A stretch of 45,585 bases of DNA from Candidatus Colimorpha merdihippi (GCA_018066145.1 JAGHRY010000007.1:1-45585), one strand, 5' to 3'. Positions 28,305 to 40,231 are shown, numbered from the stretch's first letter. Numbers and translations: made by a program. Notes: generated from the letters alone by a model not told the origin.

Positions 28305-29546
28305 ATGACCTATATTTTTCTTGGATTGCTGATTTTTTGCGCCCACTTATTCAATGCCTGGTTTAGCAGCAGGCGCATTCCCGATGTGCTCCTTTTGATG
28401 GGCATCGGCATCATTGCCGGGCCTGTTACAGGATGGATTTCTCCCGACAGCATGAAGGATATCGGGCCCGTGCTGGCTTCGCTCACCCTCTTGTTTATCC
28501 TTTTCGACAGCGGCACCGATATGCGGCTCGATACCGTTCGCAAATATTGGAGCGGCGTGGTGCAGGTGACTTTCCTTTCCTTTATGATTTCTATGGTCAC
28601 CACCACCATCACAGGCATCACCCTGATGGGCCTTACCTGGCAAACATCCCTTATTCTGGGCGCCATGGTGTCGGGCACGGCTGCCGCCATCGTCATCCCG
28701 CTGGTGCGCCAGATGCGTGTGAGCGACAAAACACGCGTCACCCTCACCCTCGAATCGGCCATCTCGGGCATGATGTGTATCGTCATCACCCTGGTGCTGA
28801 TTGAAGGTTTCAAGCTCGGCAATATCAATGTGGGCTCTCTCATTGGCCGCGTGTTGGCTTCCATCCTCATGGCTGCCATCATCGGCATCGTGGGCGGCAT
28901 CGTTTGGTCGTCCATCATGGAACGGGTGCGCAAATTGCAGAATTCCATGTTCATGACCCCCGCCTTTGTGTTTGTCATTTATGGTGTCACCGAATTGCTA
29001 GGCTATAGCGGCGCCATAGCCTCGCTGGCTTTCGGCCTGGTGCTGGGCAACCCCTCTTACTTCGAGATGTCGTTCCTCCACAAGCTCAAGTTCGGCAAAA
29101 CCACACCTCTCATGGAATCCGAAAAGAGCTTCTTCAAGGAGTTTGTCTTTATTCTCAAAACCTACTTCTTCGTTTACATCGGCCTCTGCATCCCCTTCCA
29201 CGATGTGTGGGCGCTAATCTATGGAGGCATCCTGGCCGCCATCCTGTTTGCCGTCAGGTTCATTCTTATTGCCGTGGTGGGAAGGGAGAATACCCCCAAC
29301 GACCGCCTCATCGTTTCCATGATGATTCCCAAAGGTTTGGTTTCTGCCGTGCTGGCATCCATCCCCGAACAGCTGAATATTGCCGCCGGCTGCATCATCA
29401 TCCATCATGCCACCTTTATCAAGCAAATCACCTATTCGGTAATCTTCTTTTCCATCGTTTTTTGCTCGCTGCTGGTTTTAGCCACCCGCAATCGGCTGAT
29501 GAAAGGCAATCAGGAGCTCGCCGATGCGCCCCCTTCATCAATGTAA
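28305..29546 (+). CDS. Cation/proton antiporter (CPA family, NhaP/KefB-like)
   Basis: A 413-residue inner-membrane protein with about 12 hydrophobic helices and no soluble regulatory domain. The pattern (IPDVLLLMGIGIIAGP; LFILFDSGTDM; SGTAAAIVIPLVRQM; TLESAISGMMCIVITLVL) is that of monovalent cation/proton antiporters, which exchange Na+ or K+ for H+. The transport-site Asp of the usual GPTDP/ND motifs is altered here (SGTAAAI, ESAISG), so ion specificity and even activity are uncertain. It lies 14 nt after dnaX and 62 nt before dapF, probably in one transcript. Confidence 0.85.
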   Translation: MTYIFLGLLIFCAHLFNAWFSSRRIPDVLLLMGIGIIAGPVTGWISPDSMKDIGPVLASLTLLFILFDSGTDMRLDTVRKYWSGVVQVTFLSFMISMVTTTITGITLMGLTWQTSLILGAMVSGTAAAIVIPLVRQMRVSDKTRVTLTLESAISGMMCIVITLVLIEGFKLGNINVGSLIGRVLASILMAAIIGIVGGIVWSSIMERVRKLQNSMFMTPAFVFVIYGVTELLGYSGAIASLAFGLVLGNPSYFEMSFLHKLKFGKTTPLMESEKSFFKEFVFILKTYFFVYIGLCIPFHDVWALIYGGILAAILFAVRFILIAVVGRENTPNDRLIVSMMIPKGLVSAVLASIPEQLNIAAGCIIIHHATFIKQITYSVIFFSIVFCSLLVLATRNRLMKGNQELADAPPSSM

Positions 29547-29608
29547 TTCTGATGCCCCCCCCTTCTTTCACAATACAATAATTACGATAACAATTCCGAC
29601 TGACAGTT

Positions 29609-32475
<2,867 letters not shown>

Positions 32476-32514
32476 AAAAAATCACTTTTTTCTTTTTATA
32501 TCATAAAAAAAACG

Positions 32515-32522
32515 TACTTTTG
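32515..32522 (+). promoter_or_regulatory. Bacteroidetes -7 promoter box upstream of the GH25-like gene
   Basis: TACTTTTG followed by CATT, 33 nt before the ATG at 32556. It marks a new transcription unit after ligA. Confidence 0.65.
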
Positions 32523-32555
32523 CATTTCAATTCAGAATAAAAAATAATTATTAAA

Positions 32556-33200
32556 ATGCGCAAAATATTACTCACCCTCCTCATGGCCCTGCCCCTTATG
32601 GCAGCCGCTCAAACCACTGCCCCCATGGGCATCTTTGTATCACAGAATCAGGGCACTGTCGATTGGACCGCCGTCCATGACCAGAACGACCTCGAATACG
32701 TCTACATTATGGCCACCACCGGCGCCGCCGTTACCGACCAGCGTTGCTCCATCAACCTCGAAGGCGCTGTAAAGGCAGGCTTCCCCGTCGGCTGCGTGCT
32801 CCGCTACGACCGCCACTATTCGGCTCAGGGTCAGTTCGACAATTTCAAGGCTGCCGTCAAAGGCCATCACCTTTCACTCGCTCCCGCTGTGTATGTGGTG
32901 CCCGACAATCCCTACGACCTCAACATCAAGCGCCTCGATATGCTCCTCCAGCTCCTCGAACAGGAATATGGTGCCAAACCCCTCCTCATGGTCAGCCAGG
33001 AAGCCTACCTCAAATATTTCAGCCTCGAGCGCTATGCCGCCTACCATGTCATCACCATCTCCAACGGCCTTAAATTCCCCTCCATCCGCTACACCTTCTG
33101 GCAGTATACCGACAAGGAAAAAGTGGCCGGCATCATGGAATATGTGCCTGGTTTGAAACTCAACCCCACCTACAGACTTAACAACGTAAAGATTCGATAA
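32556..33200 (+). CDS. GH25-like secreted protein lacking catalytic acids (probable pseudo-enzyme)
   Basis: A 214-residue protein with signal peptide MRKILLTLLMALPLMAAAQ. The fold pattern follows GH25 lysozymes: MGIFVSQNQGTVDW (usually GIDVSxHQGxIDW), YVYIMATTGAAVTDQR (usually FVYIKATEG), GAVKAGFPVGCVLRYD, KPLLMVSQEAYLKYF and TFWQYTDKEKVAGI. The conserved first Asp is Phe, the Glu of KATEG is Thr, and the DxE pair of the central strand is replaced (LAPAVYVVPDNP). It may bind peptidoglycan without cutting it. The next gene starts one base after its stop, so the two form a pair with the outer-membrane barrel protein. Confidence 0.75.
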   Translation: MRKILLTLLMALPLMAAAQTTAPMGIFVSQNQGTVDWTAVHDQNDLEYVYIMATTGAAVTDQRCSINLEGAVKAGFPVGCVLRYDRHYSAQGQFDNFKAAVKGHHLSLAPAVYVVPDNPYDLNIKRLDMLLQLLEQEYGAKPLLMVSQEAYLKYFSLERYAAYHVITISNGLKFPSIRYTFWQYTDKEKVAGIMEYVPGLKLNPTYRLNNVKIR

Positions 33201-33950
33201 ATGAAACGTTTTGGGCTGATCATACTGCTGCTAGGTATCGGCCTACTGGCCCATGCGCAATGGGGCATCAGCGCCAACCTATCCTACGGCACCAAAGGCT
33301 ACCAACACACACAAGGAGGCCTCGCCAGCTTCGACAACACACTCCCAAAAGGGCACGAATTCAACTTCTCGCCCCGCCTGGGCTTTTCCATCAATGGCGC
33401 CGTGGAGCTGGGCTTCGATCTGGGCATTGGCAATTCGAACTATACCTACTCCAATGGCATCTACAATCCCAATAACGAAACCTACTTCGAATCGCCCAAA
33501 ACCACCTACTCCCTTTTCACCTACAGCGCTGGAGGCTATCTGCGTGTACGCGTAGGCGACTGGGGGAAACTGACCCTGCACCTCGAAGCATCTGCCGGCT
33601 ATCGCTACGGCCTGGGGGTCATCACCAATGTCGAACAGCGCGCCCACCCCTCCTATGGAAGCAGCGAAACCATCACCACGGTCAATGCCCTCGTCATCAA
33701 CCAAATGTACGCCACCGTAACCCCGGTGTTCAATTACTCCCTCGGCAAACATGCCAGCCTGGATGCCTACCTGAATTTTGCCTCCCTCATGTTCGACCGC
33801 ACACACTCCTGCAACTACAGCGACTACTACAGCAACAGCGGAATCGAAGACAAATACCTCGAATCCGAAACCACCACGCACGAATTCAACATAGGCCTCC
33901 AAGCCCTTACCACCAGTCTGATATCCCTAGGATTCAGCTATATTTTCTAG
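33201..33950 (+). CDS. Outer-membrane beta-barrel protein
   Basis: A 249-residue exported protein with signal peptide MKRFGLIILLLGIGLLAHAQ. After it come alternating hydrophobic strands typical of small barrels (FNFSPRLGFSINGAVELGFDLGIG; LTLHLEASAGYRYGLGV) and a C-terminal aromatic residue (GFSYIF) used by the BAM complex. It probably has 8-10 strands. The substrate is unknown. It is translated directly after the GH25-like protein and ends in TAG. Confidence 0.8.
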   Translation: MKRFGLIILLLGIGLLAHAQWGISANLSYGTKGYQHTQGGLASFDNTLPKGHEFNFSPRLGFSINGAVELGFDLGIGNSNYTYSNGIYNPNNETYFESPKTTYSLFTYSAGGYLRVRVGDWGKLTLHLEASAGYRYGLGVITNVEQRAHPSYGSSETITTVNALVINQMYATVTPVFNYSLGKHASLDAYLNFASLMFDRTHSCNYSDYYSNSGIEDKYLESETTTHEFNIGLQALTTSLISLGFSYIF

Positions 33951-33983
33951 ACCGTACAATCTTCATCAATATAAGCAACGCAC

Positions 33984-34077
33984 GACCCACTGCGCAGTCT
34001 CACAGGAGTAACGCCGCAGTGGGTCCGTTGTTTCTCCGTCCCACGACGGACCCACGACGAACCCACAACGGACCCAC
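33984..34077. repeat. Hairpin and 11-bp tandem repeats (GACGGACCCAC)
   Basis: A perfect 11-bp stem, GACCCACTGCG (33984-33994) with CGCAGTGGGTC (34015-34025), is followed by three tandem 11-bp units, GACGGACCCAC, GACGAACCCAC and AACGGACCCAC (34045-34077). The right arm region 34019-34029 is an exact inverted copy of the third unit. The hairpin may end transcription of the barrel gene. The remaining bases up to the mobile-element remnant show no gene. Confidence 0.7.
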
Positions 34078-34227
34078 TACTTTGTTACTTCCCATCACCA
34101 TCCAAACTCTCCAGAATTGCCAGATTCCCTATCCTTCCCCCCCCTTCCTAGCCATCCTTCCCGTCCAGCCTATCTTTTCAACCTAGCCCATATCAAAACC
34201 AGTAGCGGGAGCATTCTCCCCCTCCGA

Positions 34228-35140
34228 CTACTCAGTCTCACCCACAGCGTCAGCCGCATTTTCGCCCCCTCCGGCTTTCTCCTCCGAAACTTTTTCACCC
34301 TCACCCTCAGCCACTTCCAAACTTTCACCAACTTTTTCTTCGACAGTTTCCAAAATCTTCGTACCTTTGCCGTCGGATGTAGAGGGCATTGTACTGGTCT
34401 TTGTCTGAGTGCCGCCCTGTTCAGCATCGAGCGAACCCTCACCAGTTTCGGCATTCTGGTTAGTCTGAGTATGACGACTATACACCATATTATTACCGCT
34501 GGCATACTTCTTATTGAATATACCAGCGGTATTTATATTCCAATAAGATCCATCTTTCGAAAGTTCCACAACAAGGGTGTTGTTGTGTTTGTCGTTAAGT
34601 TGAAGCAAATACATCTGATTGCCGCTTCTGTCCTTGCCCTCTTTGATTGTCACATAGTTCTTGCCCACCTGTTCCACAAGCTCTACAACAGAGCTATATC
34701 AGGCCTTCCTAATCGGGTTTCCGTGCCTTGCCTCAATATGGACAAGTCCGTAACCCGCATCAGTCTTCGGGAGGGTAATAACACCCTCGCTTAACAGAAT
34801 AGGAGCTGGAGAATTTCCAATCTCGCCAAACTCCACCTCGCCCTTTGCAGCCGCCACATCATTCTGCCACTGCTGCTTCTGCACCTTGAATTCCTCAATG
34901 TTGGTGCCAGGCTTCGGCTTATTCTTCTCCACCTTGTCAAGGGCCTTCTGTACGGCTTTCACGTTATTGTCGATAATTTCGCCCACTTCCTCAGCATCCA
35001 GCAGTCCGTCGGCATACATAGCAGCGTACACCTCCGCAGTCTGTTCGAATCTTCACCACCTTGCCCACCTACGGGTCAAACACTACCACAGTTTGGTTGC
35101 TAGCGTTCTCGACAACGTAGCGCAGGTTGAAGCTTCGCAC
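34228..35140 (-). pseudogene. Remnant of a mobile-element polyvalent protein with a PBECR-type nuclease-like end
   Basis: Two minus-strand pieces in the same frame, 34699-35031 and 34228-34677, are separated by one in-frame TGA where relatives have Gly (HGNPIRKA, stop, YSSVVELVEQVGKNYVTIKEG). The first piece has the helical pattern MYADGLLDAEEVGEIIDNNVKAVQKALDKVEKNKPKPGT found in large polyvalent proteins of Bacteroidales phages and integrative elements. The second has YLLQLNDKHNNTLVVELS..YWNINTAGIF, as in their PBECR-like C-terminal toxin/nuclease domains. A third scrap in another frame (about 35045-35140: NLRYVVENASNQTVVVFDP, stop, VGKVVKIRTD) precedes it. Stops, a frameshift and the lack of neighbouring mobile genes show it is dead. 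The family assignment is from memory. Confidence 0.7.
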
Positions 35141-35245
35141 ATTTAATTATGGTATATAACCAGCATCGCAGCCACAATTTTCAACTAATTTAGGGCAAAA
35201 CATCACAACTTATAAACAATTTTTTTTCATTTCTAAAAATTTTTG

Positions 35246-35253
35246 TATCTTTG
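35246..35253 (+). promoter_or_regulatory. Bacteroidetes -7 promoter box for the DUF349 gene
   Basis: TATCTTTG followed by CATT, 34 nt before the ATG at 35287 and 85 nt before the ATG at 35338. Confidence 0.7.
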
Positions 35254-35337
35254 CATTTCGCCGCAAGGCATAGTTAACCCAATAAAATGTCTACAACAAA
35301 TTGTTGCAGAACTAATTCTAAACAACAGACCCATATT

Positions 35338-37260
35338 ATGGAAGAACTGAACGAAATGCAGCCCAACGTCCAAAACGACGAACTGCAAACCAATGCTCAG
35401 CAGTCCGCTGCCGACATCGACTCTAACACCAACAACGTAACCCCCGCCCCTGAGCCTGTCGCCGAGACAATGCCCGAGGCACCAGCCACAGAAACACCTG
35501 CCGAGGCTGAACCCGAACCCGAAGTGGATTACTCCGCCATGACTCGCGAAGAGCTCCTTGCTGCCCTGAACGAACTCATGCAGCAGGATGTCGCTCGCAT
35601 TCGCAACCGCGTTAGCGCTATCCGCAACCAGTTCAACACCTTGAACAAAGAGGTTGAGAAACAAGCCTTCGAAGCCTTCCTTGCCGATGGCGGCAATAAG
35701 GACGACTACAAGGGCGAGAACGACGAACTGGCCAACACTTTCTACAAAGTGTACGAAACCTACCGCAATCGCCGCCAGAAAATGCTCGACGAAATCGAGG
35801 CTGCAAAACAACGCAACCTCGAAGCCAAGCGCCAACTCCTCGAACAGCTCCGCTTGCTGATCGACAAGGACGAGGAAACCCTCAAGCAGACCTACGATGA
35901 ATTTAATGTCATCCAGGAAAAATGGAAGAGCATCGGCGATGTTCCCCGCGAACAAATGAACGACCTCTGGCAGAACTACCACTTCCTCATAGAGCAGTTC
36001 TTCAATAAAATAAAGATTAACAAGGAGCTCCGCATGCTCGACCTCAAACGCAATCTCGAACAAAAAATCCAGCTTTGCGAAAAGGCCGAAGAGCTTATTG
36101 TTGAAACCTCAGTGGTGAAGGCTTTCAAAGCCCTCCAGGAACTCCGCGCCCAGTGGAAGGAAATCGGTCCTGTTCCCCAGGAACAAAACGAGGAAACCTG
36201 GCAGCGTTTCAATAATGCCGCCAACCAGATCGACAGCCGCCGCCGCGAGTACTACGACCAGCGCAACGAGGAATTCGACCAAAACCTCCTCGCCAAGCAG
36301 GCACTTATCGAAAAGGCCAACGAACTCACCCAGGAGATGCCCACCTCCACCAAGCAGTGGAATGATGTATCGGAAGAGCTTGACAAGCTCCTCTCCCTCT
36401 GGCGCTCCATCGGCCCCGTTCCCCGCGAGCAGAACGAGTCTATCTGGAAACAATTCAAAGGCACCATCGACAAGCACTATGCCGATAAGAAACAGCATTT
36501 CGGCCAAATGCGCGACGAGCAGACCGAGAATTACAACAAAAAGGTAAACCTCTGCCTCCGTGCCGAAGCCATCGCCAAACGCGAAGACTGGAAGAAGGCT
36601 ACCGAAGAGCTGCTGCAGCTCCAAGCCGAATGGAAGACCATCGGCGCCACCAGCCGCAAAGTGAGCGACAAGATCTGGCACCGTTTCCGCAGCGCTTGCG
36701 ACGAGTTCTTTGATAAGAAAGGCGAGTTCTTCAAGGACATCCGCAGCAGCGAATCTGAGAATCTGGAAAAGAAGGCTGCTATCATCGAAGAGATGAAAGC
36801 TTTCGTTCTTGGCGAGGATAAGGATGCCAACCTCAGTGCCATCAAGGAGTTCCAACGCCGTTGGAGCGAAATCGGCCATGTGCCCATGAAGGAAAAAGAC
36901 CGCATTATGACCGAATACCGCGGCCTCCTCGACGGATTCTTCGAGAAACTGAAGATTACCGCACGCGAAATGGACATGAACCGCTTCCGCGAACGCGTTC
37001 GCAGCCACGCTGCCGAAGGCAAGAAGTTTGCCAACAGCGAGCGCGACGACCTGATGTCGAAAATCGAGAAACTTAGAGCCGACCTCAAGCTGTGGGAGAA
37101 CAACCTCGGTTTCCTTGCTTCCAGCAAGCAGGCCGACCTCCTCAAGCAGGAATTCGAAAAGAAGATGCAGGCTGCCCGCCAGCAGATTGCCCTCCTCGAA
37201 GCCAAGCTCCGCATCCTTGACGAACCCGAATCCACTTCCGATAACACCGAAAACAACTAA
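35338..37260 (+). CDS. DUF349 repeat protein
   Basis: A 640-residue cytoplasmic coiled-coil protein with at least five DUF349 repeats. Each repeat carries the W-K-x-I-G-x-V/A-P pattern: EKWKSIGDVPREQ, AQWKEIGPVPQEQ, SLWRSIGPVPREQ, AEWKTIGATSRKV and RRWSEIGHVPMKE. The N-terminus is acidic and Pro/Glu-rich. Its function is unknown. I prefer the ATG at 35338 (MEELNEMQPN) because the codons from 35287 (17 residues, including a Cys-Cys) are unlike the rest; the longer form remains possible. The GldB-like lipoprotein follows after 2-29 nt depending on its start. Confidence 0.88.
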   Translation: MEELNEMQPNVQNDELQTNAQQSAADIDSNTNNVTPAPEPVAETMPEAPATETPAEAEPEPEVDYSAMTREELLAALNELMQQDVARIRNRVSAIRNQFNTLNKEVEKQAFEAFLADGGNKDDYKGENDELANTFYKVYETYRNRRQKMLDEIEAAKQRNLEAKRQLLEQLRLLIDKDEETLKQTYDEFNVIQEKWKSIGDVPREQMNDLWQNYHFLIEQFFNKIKINKELRMLDLKRNLEQKIQLCEKAEELIVETSVVKAFKALQELRAQWKEIGPVPQEQNEETWQRFNNAANQIDSRRREYYDQRNEEFDQNLLAKQALIEKANELTQEMPTSTKQWNDVSEELDKLLSLWRSIGPVPREQNESIWKQFKGTIDKHYADKKQHFGQMRDEQTENYNKKVNLCLRAEAIAKREDWKKATEELLQLQAEWKTIGATSRKVSDKIWHRFRSACDEFFDKKGEFFKDIRSSESENLEKKAAIIEEMKAFVLGEDKDANLSAIKEFQRRWSEIGHVPMKEKDRIMTEYRGLLDGFFEKLKITAREMDMNRFRERVRSHAAEGKKFANSERDDLMSKIEKLRADLKLWENNLGFLASSKQADLLKQEFEKKMQAARQQIALLEAKLRILDEPESTSDNTENN

Positions 37261-37289
37261 TCATTACGAAAAAAATAATCTTTTCATTT

Positions 37290-38240
37290 ATGGCTATAGC
37301 CGGCATGTTCCTCATGCCGGCTTGCCATCATAATACAGCTACCGAAGCGGTGCAACTCCACCGCTTCGAAAAGCTGCTTTTTGCCACGCCCGTAGAGCAG
37401 CTGCAAAGCACCCTCATAGCCTCGGGCAACGAGTTCAACACCGACCTGCTGAACATCCAGCCGCAGAATCCCGAATTCATGCAGATGCTGGCAGGTTTCA
37501 CCCAAGACCCCACAATGCAGGACATCTACCGCATTGTCGACAGCCTTTTCGGCAATCTCGACGAAGTGGCGCAATCCTTGGGATCTGCCCTTGCCGCTGC
37601 ACAGCAGCTCTGCCCCACGCTACGCTACGATAAGGTGTATACCTACATTTCAGGCATGTTCGACTATGACATGCGTGTGGGCTGCAACAGCCACGAGCTC
37701 ATCATCAGCCTCGACCAATATGCTCTCCCCTATACCCAGCGCTACAACTATTTCAATAGTCCCTTATTCATTGTCAGCCAAAGCAATCCCAACTACATGG
37801 TGAGCGACTGCATGCAGGCCATCGCCCGACAGCATATCGCCATTCCGCAGGATCACGAAATGAATATGCTCGATTATATGATTGCTGAAGGCAAAGCCAT
37901 CTATTTTGCCCAGCTCACCCTCCCCGGCACCCACGACAGCATCCTTATGCGCTACACCAAGGACCAGCTTTCGTGGATGGAAAAGAACGAAAAGAACGTT
38001 TGGACCTACCTCCTTCAGAACAAGGTCCTGTACGACAACGACTACATGCGCTTCCACAACTTTATCGACGATGCCCCCAAAACCAATGCTTTCAACGAAT
38101 CGTCGCCCCGCACACCCTATTATATTGGATGGAAGATTGTCAGCCAGTATGCTGCCAACAGCGGCATATCGATGCTGGAATTATTTGAAGAAACCGACTC
38201 ACAGAAGATTCTGAGCCAATCCAATTATCGTCCCAAATGA
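37290..38240 (+). CDS. GldB-like lipoprotein (gliding-motility-related family)
   Basis: A 316-residue lipoprotein from the first ATG. The family features are HRFEKLLFATPVEQL, PTLRYDKVYTYISGMFDYDM, LIISLDQY, and the late segments MIAEGKAIYF and TPYYIGWKIVSQYAANSG, which resemble zincin-like helices of GldB. In gliding Flavobacteria GldB is essential for motility; in non-motile Bacteroidales the role is unknown. The lipobox FLMPAC has its Cys only 12 residues from the ATG at 37290. In-frame codons upstream (ATT 37263, ACG 37266) would supply the missing Lys-Lys n-region. The stop overlaps the next start (ATGA). Confidence 0.8.
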   Translation: MAIAGMFLMPACHHNTATEAVQLHRFEKLLFATPVEQLQSTLIASGNEFNTDLLNIQPQNPEFMQMLAGFTQDPTMQDIYRIVDSLFGNLDEVAQSLGSALAAAQQLCPTLRYDKVYTYISGMFDYDMRVGCNSHELIISLDQYALPYTQRYNYFNSPLFIVSQSNPNYMVSDCMQAIARQHIAIPQDHEMNMLDYMIAEGKAIYFAQLTLPGTHDSILMRYTKDQLSWMEKNEKNVWTYLLQNKVLYDNDYMRFHNFIDDAPKTNAFNESSPRTPYYIGWKIVSQYAANSGISMLELFEETDSQKILSQSNYRPK

Positions 38241-40231
38241 GAAACAAACGCAATTTCTGGCTAAACACCAGCAATATCTATCTATATCTCCTTTTCAAAA
38301 CGCTGCTGGCTCTATTGGTTCTGTTCGCCTCGCAGCTGTTTTTCTATTATTACAACACCCGCATTTTCCATGTCGACGGCTTCGGCGAATGGATGGGTGT
38401 GCTGTTGGGAAACCTCACCTTTGGCATTGCCACGGTGGGATTCATGCTTCTCCCCTATTATGCCGCCAACCTCATCCCTTTCCATTTCCGCTGGAACAAG
38501 CACTACCACCACATCACCGAGATTTTCTTTTTCTACGTCCCCATACTTTTTATCCTCATCACCAATATCTGCGATGCTGCCTATTTCCAGTTCACCTACC
38601 GGCGCCTCAGCGGCGAAATATTCCGCTACCTAGGCATCGGGGGCAATATGGGCACCCTGTGGCCTAAATTCCTCCACGACTACTGGCCTGCTACCGTTTT
38701 CGGCTGCATCATCATACCGCTGGTATTCCTTATCGGCACCCGCCTGCGCCTTGCCGTCCGCAACCGTTACCGCAAGCACACGCTCAACGATATCATTGGC
38801 CTCGTCATAGGTGCTGCCTGCGTGCTGTTCCTTTTCCGCGGCGGCTTTGGCAAAAATCTCGAATGGCGCGATACCGCCAAATATTGCCAGGCTAAGAACT
38901 GCGCCCTGGTGACCAACAGCGGATATAATATCGTGCGCACTTTCAATGGCGGCACCCTCGAAGATGAGTCCTTCATGTCCGACAGCAAAGCCCTCCAGCT
39001 CTTCAATCCTGTTTTTGCTGCCGACAGCACCGCCATACCCGAAGCTTACGCAGGCTGGGCTCCCGGTGCAGGCAGATGGGATGAATTCGACACCGTTCAG
39101 GGTTCCTATTCATTCGGCTTGCTTCAGCCACGCTATTCCAATGTGGTGGTTATCGTGTTGGAGAGTTTCTCTCAGGAGTATATGGGCTGCTACAATAGCC
39201 AAGCCAAAACCAGTTTCACCCCCTTCCTTGATTCGCTCTCGCGCCACAGTGTGGTGTACCAGGGCAGAGCCAACGGCAAAAAGTCTATCGAAGGAATCCC
39301 CTCAATCTTTGCTTCATTGCCAACCCTGATGACATTCCCCCTGACGCTCAGCGACTATTTTTCCGATACCTGCTACGCACTCCCCTCTATCCTACGCGAC
39401 CACAACTACCACACCGCTTTCTTCCACGGCAGCTACAACGGGGTGATGGCTTTCGACAAATTATGCAACAAACTGGGTTTCCAAGAATATTACGGCCAGA
39501 ATGAATATATGACCGACCCCTATGCCCGCGAATCCGACTACGACGGGTGCTGGGGCATCTACGACGAATACTACCTGCAATACATGGTGCGCAAACTGAG
39601 CACCTTCAAGGAGCCCTTCATGGCCGGCGTTTTCACCCTCAGTTCGCACCACCCCTACACCATGCAGCCCGGACACGAGCACGATTTCGTCGAGGGCAAG
39701 CACCCCATCTGCCGCGTGGTGATGTACAGCGACAATGCTTTGCGCAAATTCTTCGATGCCGCCCGACATACCGATTGGTATAAGAATACCCTCTTTGTCA
39801 TCACTGCCGACCACCCCGGCCAGGGTCTCACACCAGAATACAACGGCTACAGTGGCTGGTACCGCATACCCATGATGTTCTATCTTCCCCGATACGAAGA
39901 ATGCCTGGTGCCAGAAATGGGTAAGGAATGGAGCACGGCGCAGGTGTCGCAGCGGCTCATGCAGCAAACCGACATTATGCCCACCATCCTCGAATACCTG
40001 GGTATTGCCACTCCCGCAGTTTGTTTCGGCACCAGTGCCCTCAGCAATGCCTACGGCTGGCAGATAGCCTATGGCAACGGCTACTACCAATTGGAGACTT
40101 CCGATGGCGTGGCCGTGCTGGGACAAGAGAAAGAGGAGATAATCGGCAAAGGCAATATGCCGCTGCTCAAATCGATCATCCAGCAATACAACCACCGTAT
40201 GATTGACAATCAGCTTGTCATTCAAAAATAG
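38237..40231 (+). CDS. LtaS/OpgB-like sulfatase-family phosphoglycerol or phosphoethanolamine transferase
   Basis: A 664-residue inner-membrane enzyme with five N-terminal helices (about residues 15-225) and a periplasmic alkaline-phosphatase-superfamily domain from about 290. Metal and nucleophile motifs are seen: VVIVLESFSQEYMG with the metal Glu, NGKKSIEGIPSI with probable nucleophile Ser350, and VITADHPGQG with metal Asp and His. In relatives this domain moves phosphoglycerol from phosphatidylglycerol to teichoic acid or to periplasmic glucan; the acceptor in Bacteroidota is unknown. It overlaps the GldB-like stop and is followed after 97 nt by a diacylglycerol kinase, which could recycle the lipid by-product. 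Confidence 0.87.
   Translation: MRNKRNFWLNTSNIYLYLLFKTLLALLVLFASQLFFYYYNTRIFHVDGFGEWMGVLLGNLTFGIATVGFMLLPYYAANLIPFHFRWNKHYHHITEIFFFYVPILFILITNICDAAYFQFTYRRLSGEIFRYLGIGGNMGTLWPKFLHDYWPATVFGCIIIPLVFLIGTRLRLAVRNRYRKHTLNDIIGLVIGAACVLFLFRGGFGKNLEWRDTAKYCQAKNCALVTNSGYNIVRTFNGGTLEDESFMSDSKALQLFNPVFAADSTAIPEAYAGWAPGAGRWDEFDTVQGSYSFGLLQPRYSNVVVIVLESFSQEYMGCYNSQAKTSFTPFLDSLSRHSVVYQGRANGKKSIEGIPSIFASLPTLMTFPLTLSDYFSDTCYALPSILRDHNYHTAFFHGSYNGVMAFDKLCNKLGFQEYYGQNEYMTDPYARESDYDGCWGIYDEYYLQYMVRKLSTFKEPFMAGVFTLSSHHPYTMQPGHEHDFVEGKHPICRVVMYSDNALRKFFDAARHTDWYKNTLFVITADHPGQGLTPEYNGYSGWYRIPMMFYLPRYEECLVPEMGKEWSTAQVSQRLMQQTDIMPTILEYLGIATPAVCFGTSALSNAYGWQIAYGNGYYQLETSDGVAVLGQEKEEIIGKGNMPLLKSIIQQYNHRMIDNQLVIQK

Noticed and set aside
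34117-34794. A 225-codon plus-strand frame
   Set aside because: It is antisense to the polyvalent-protein remnant, whose minus-strand pieces make clear protein sense; the plus frame is Ser/Phe/Leu-rich noise.
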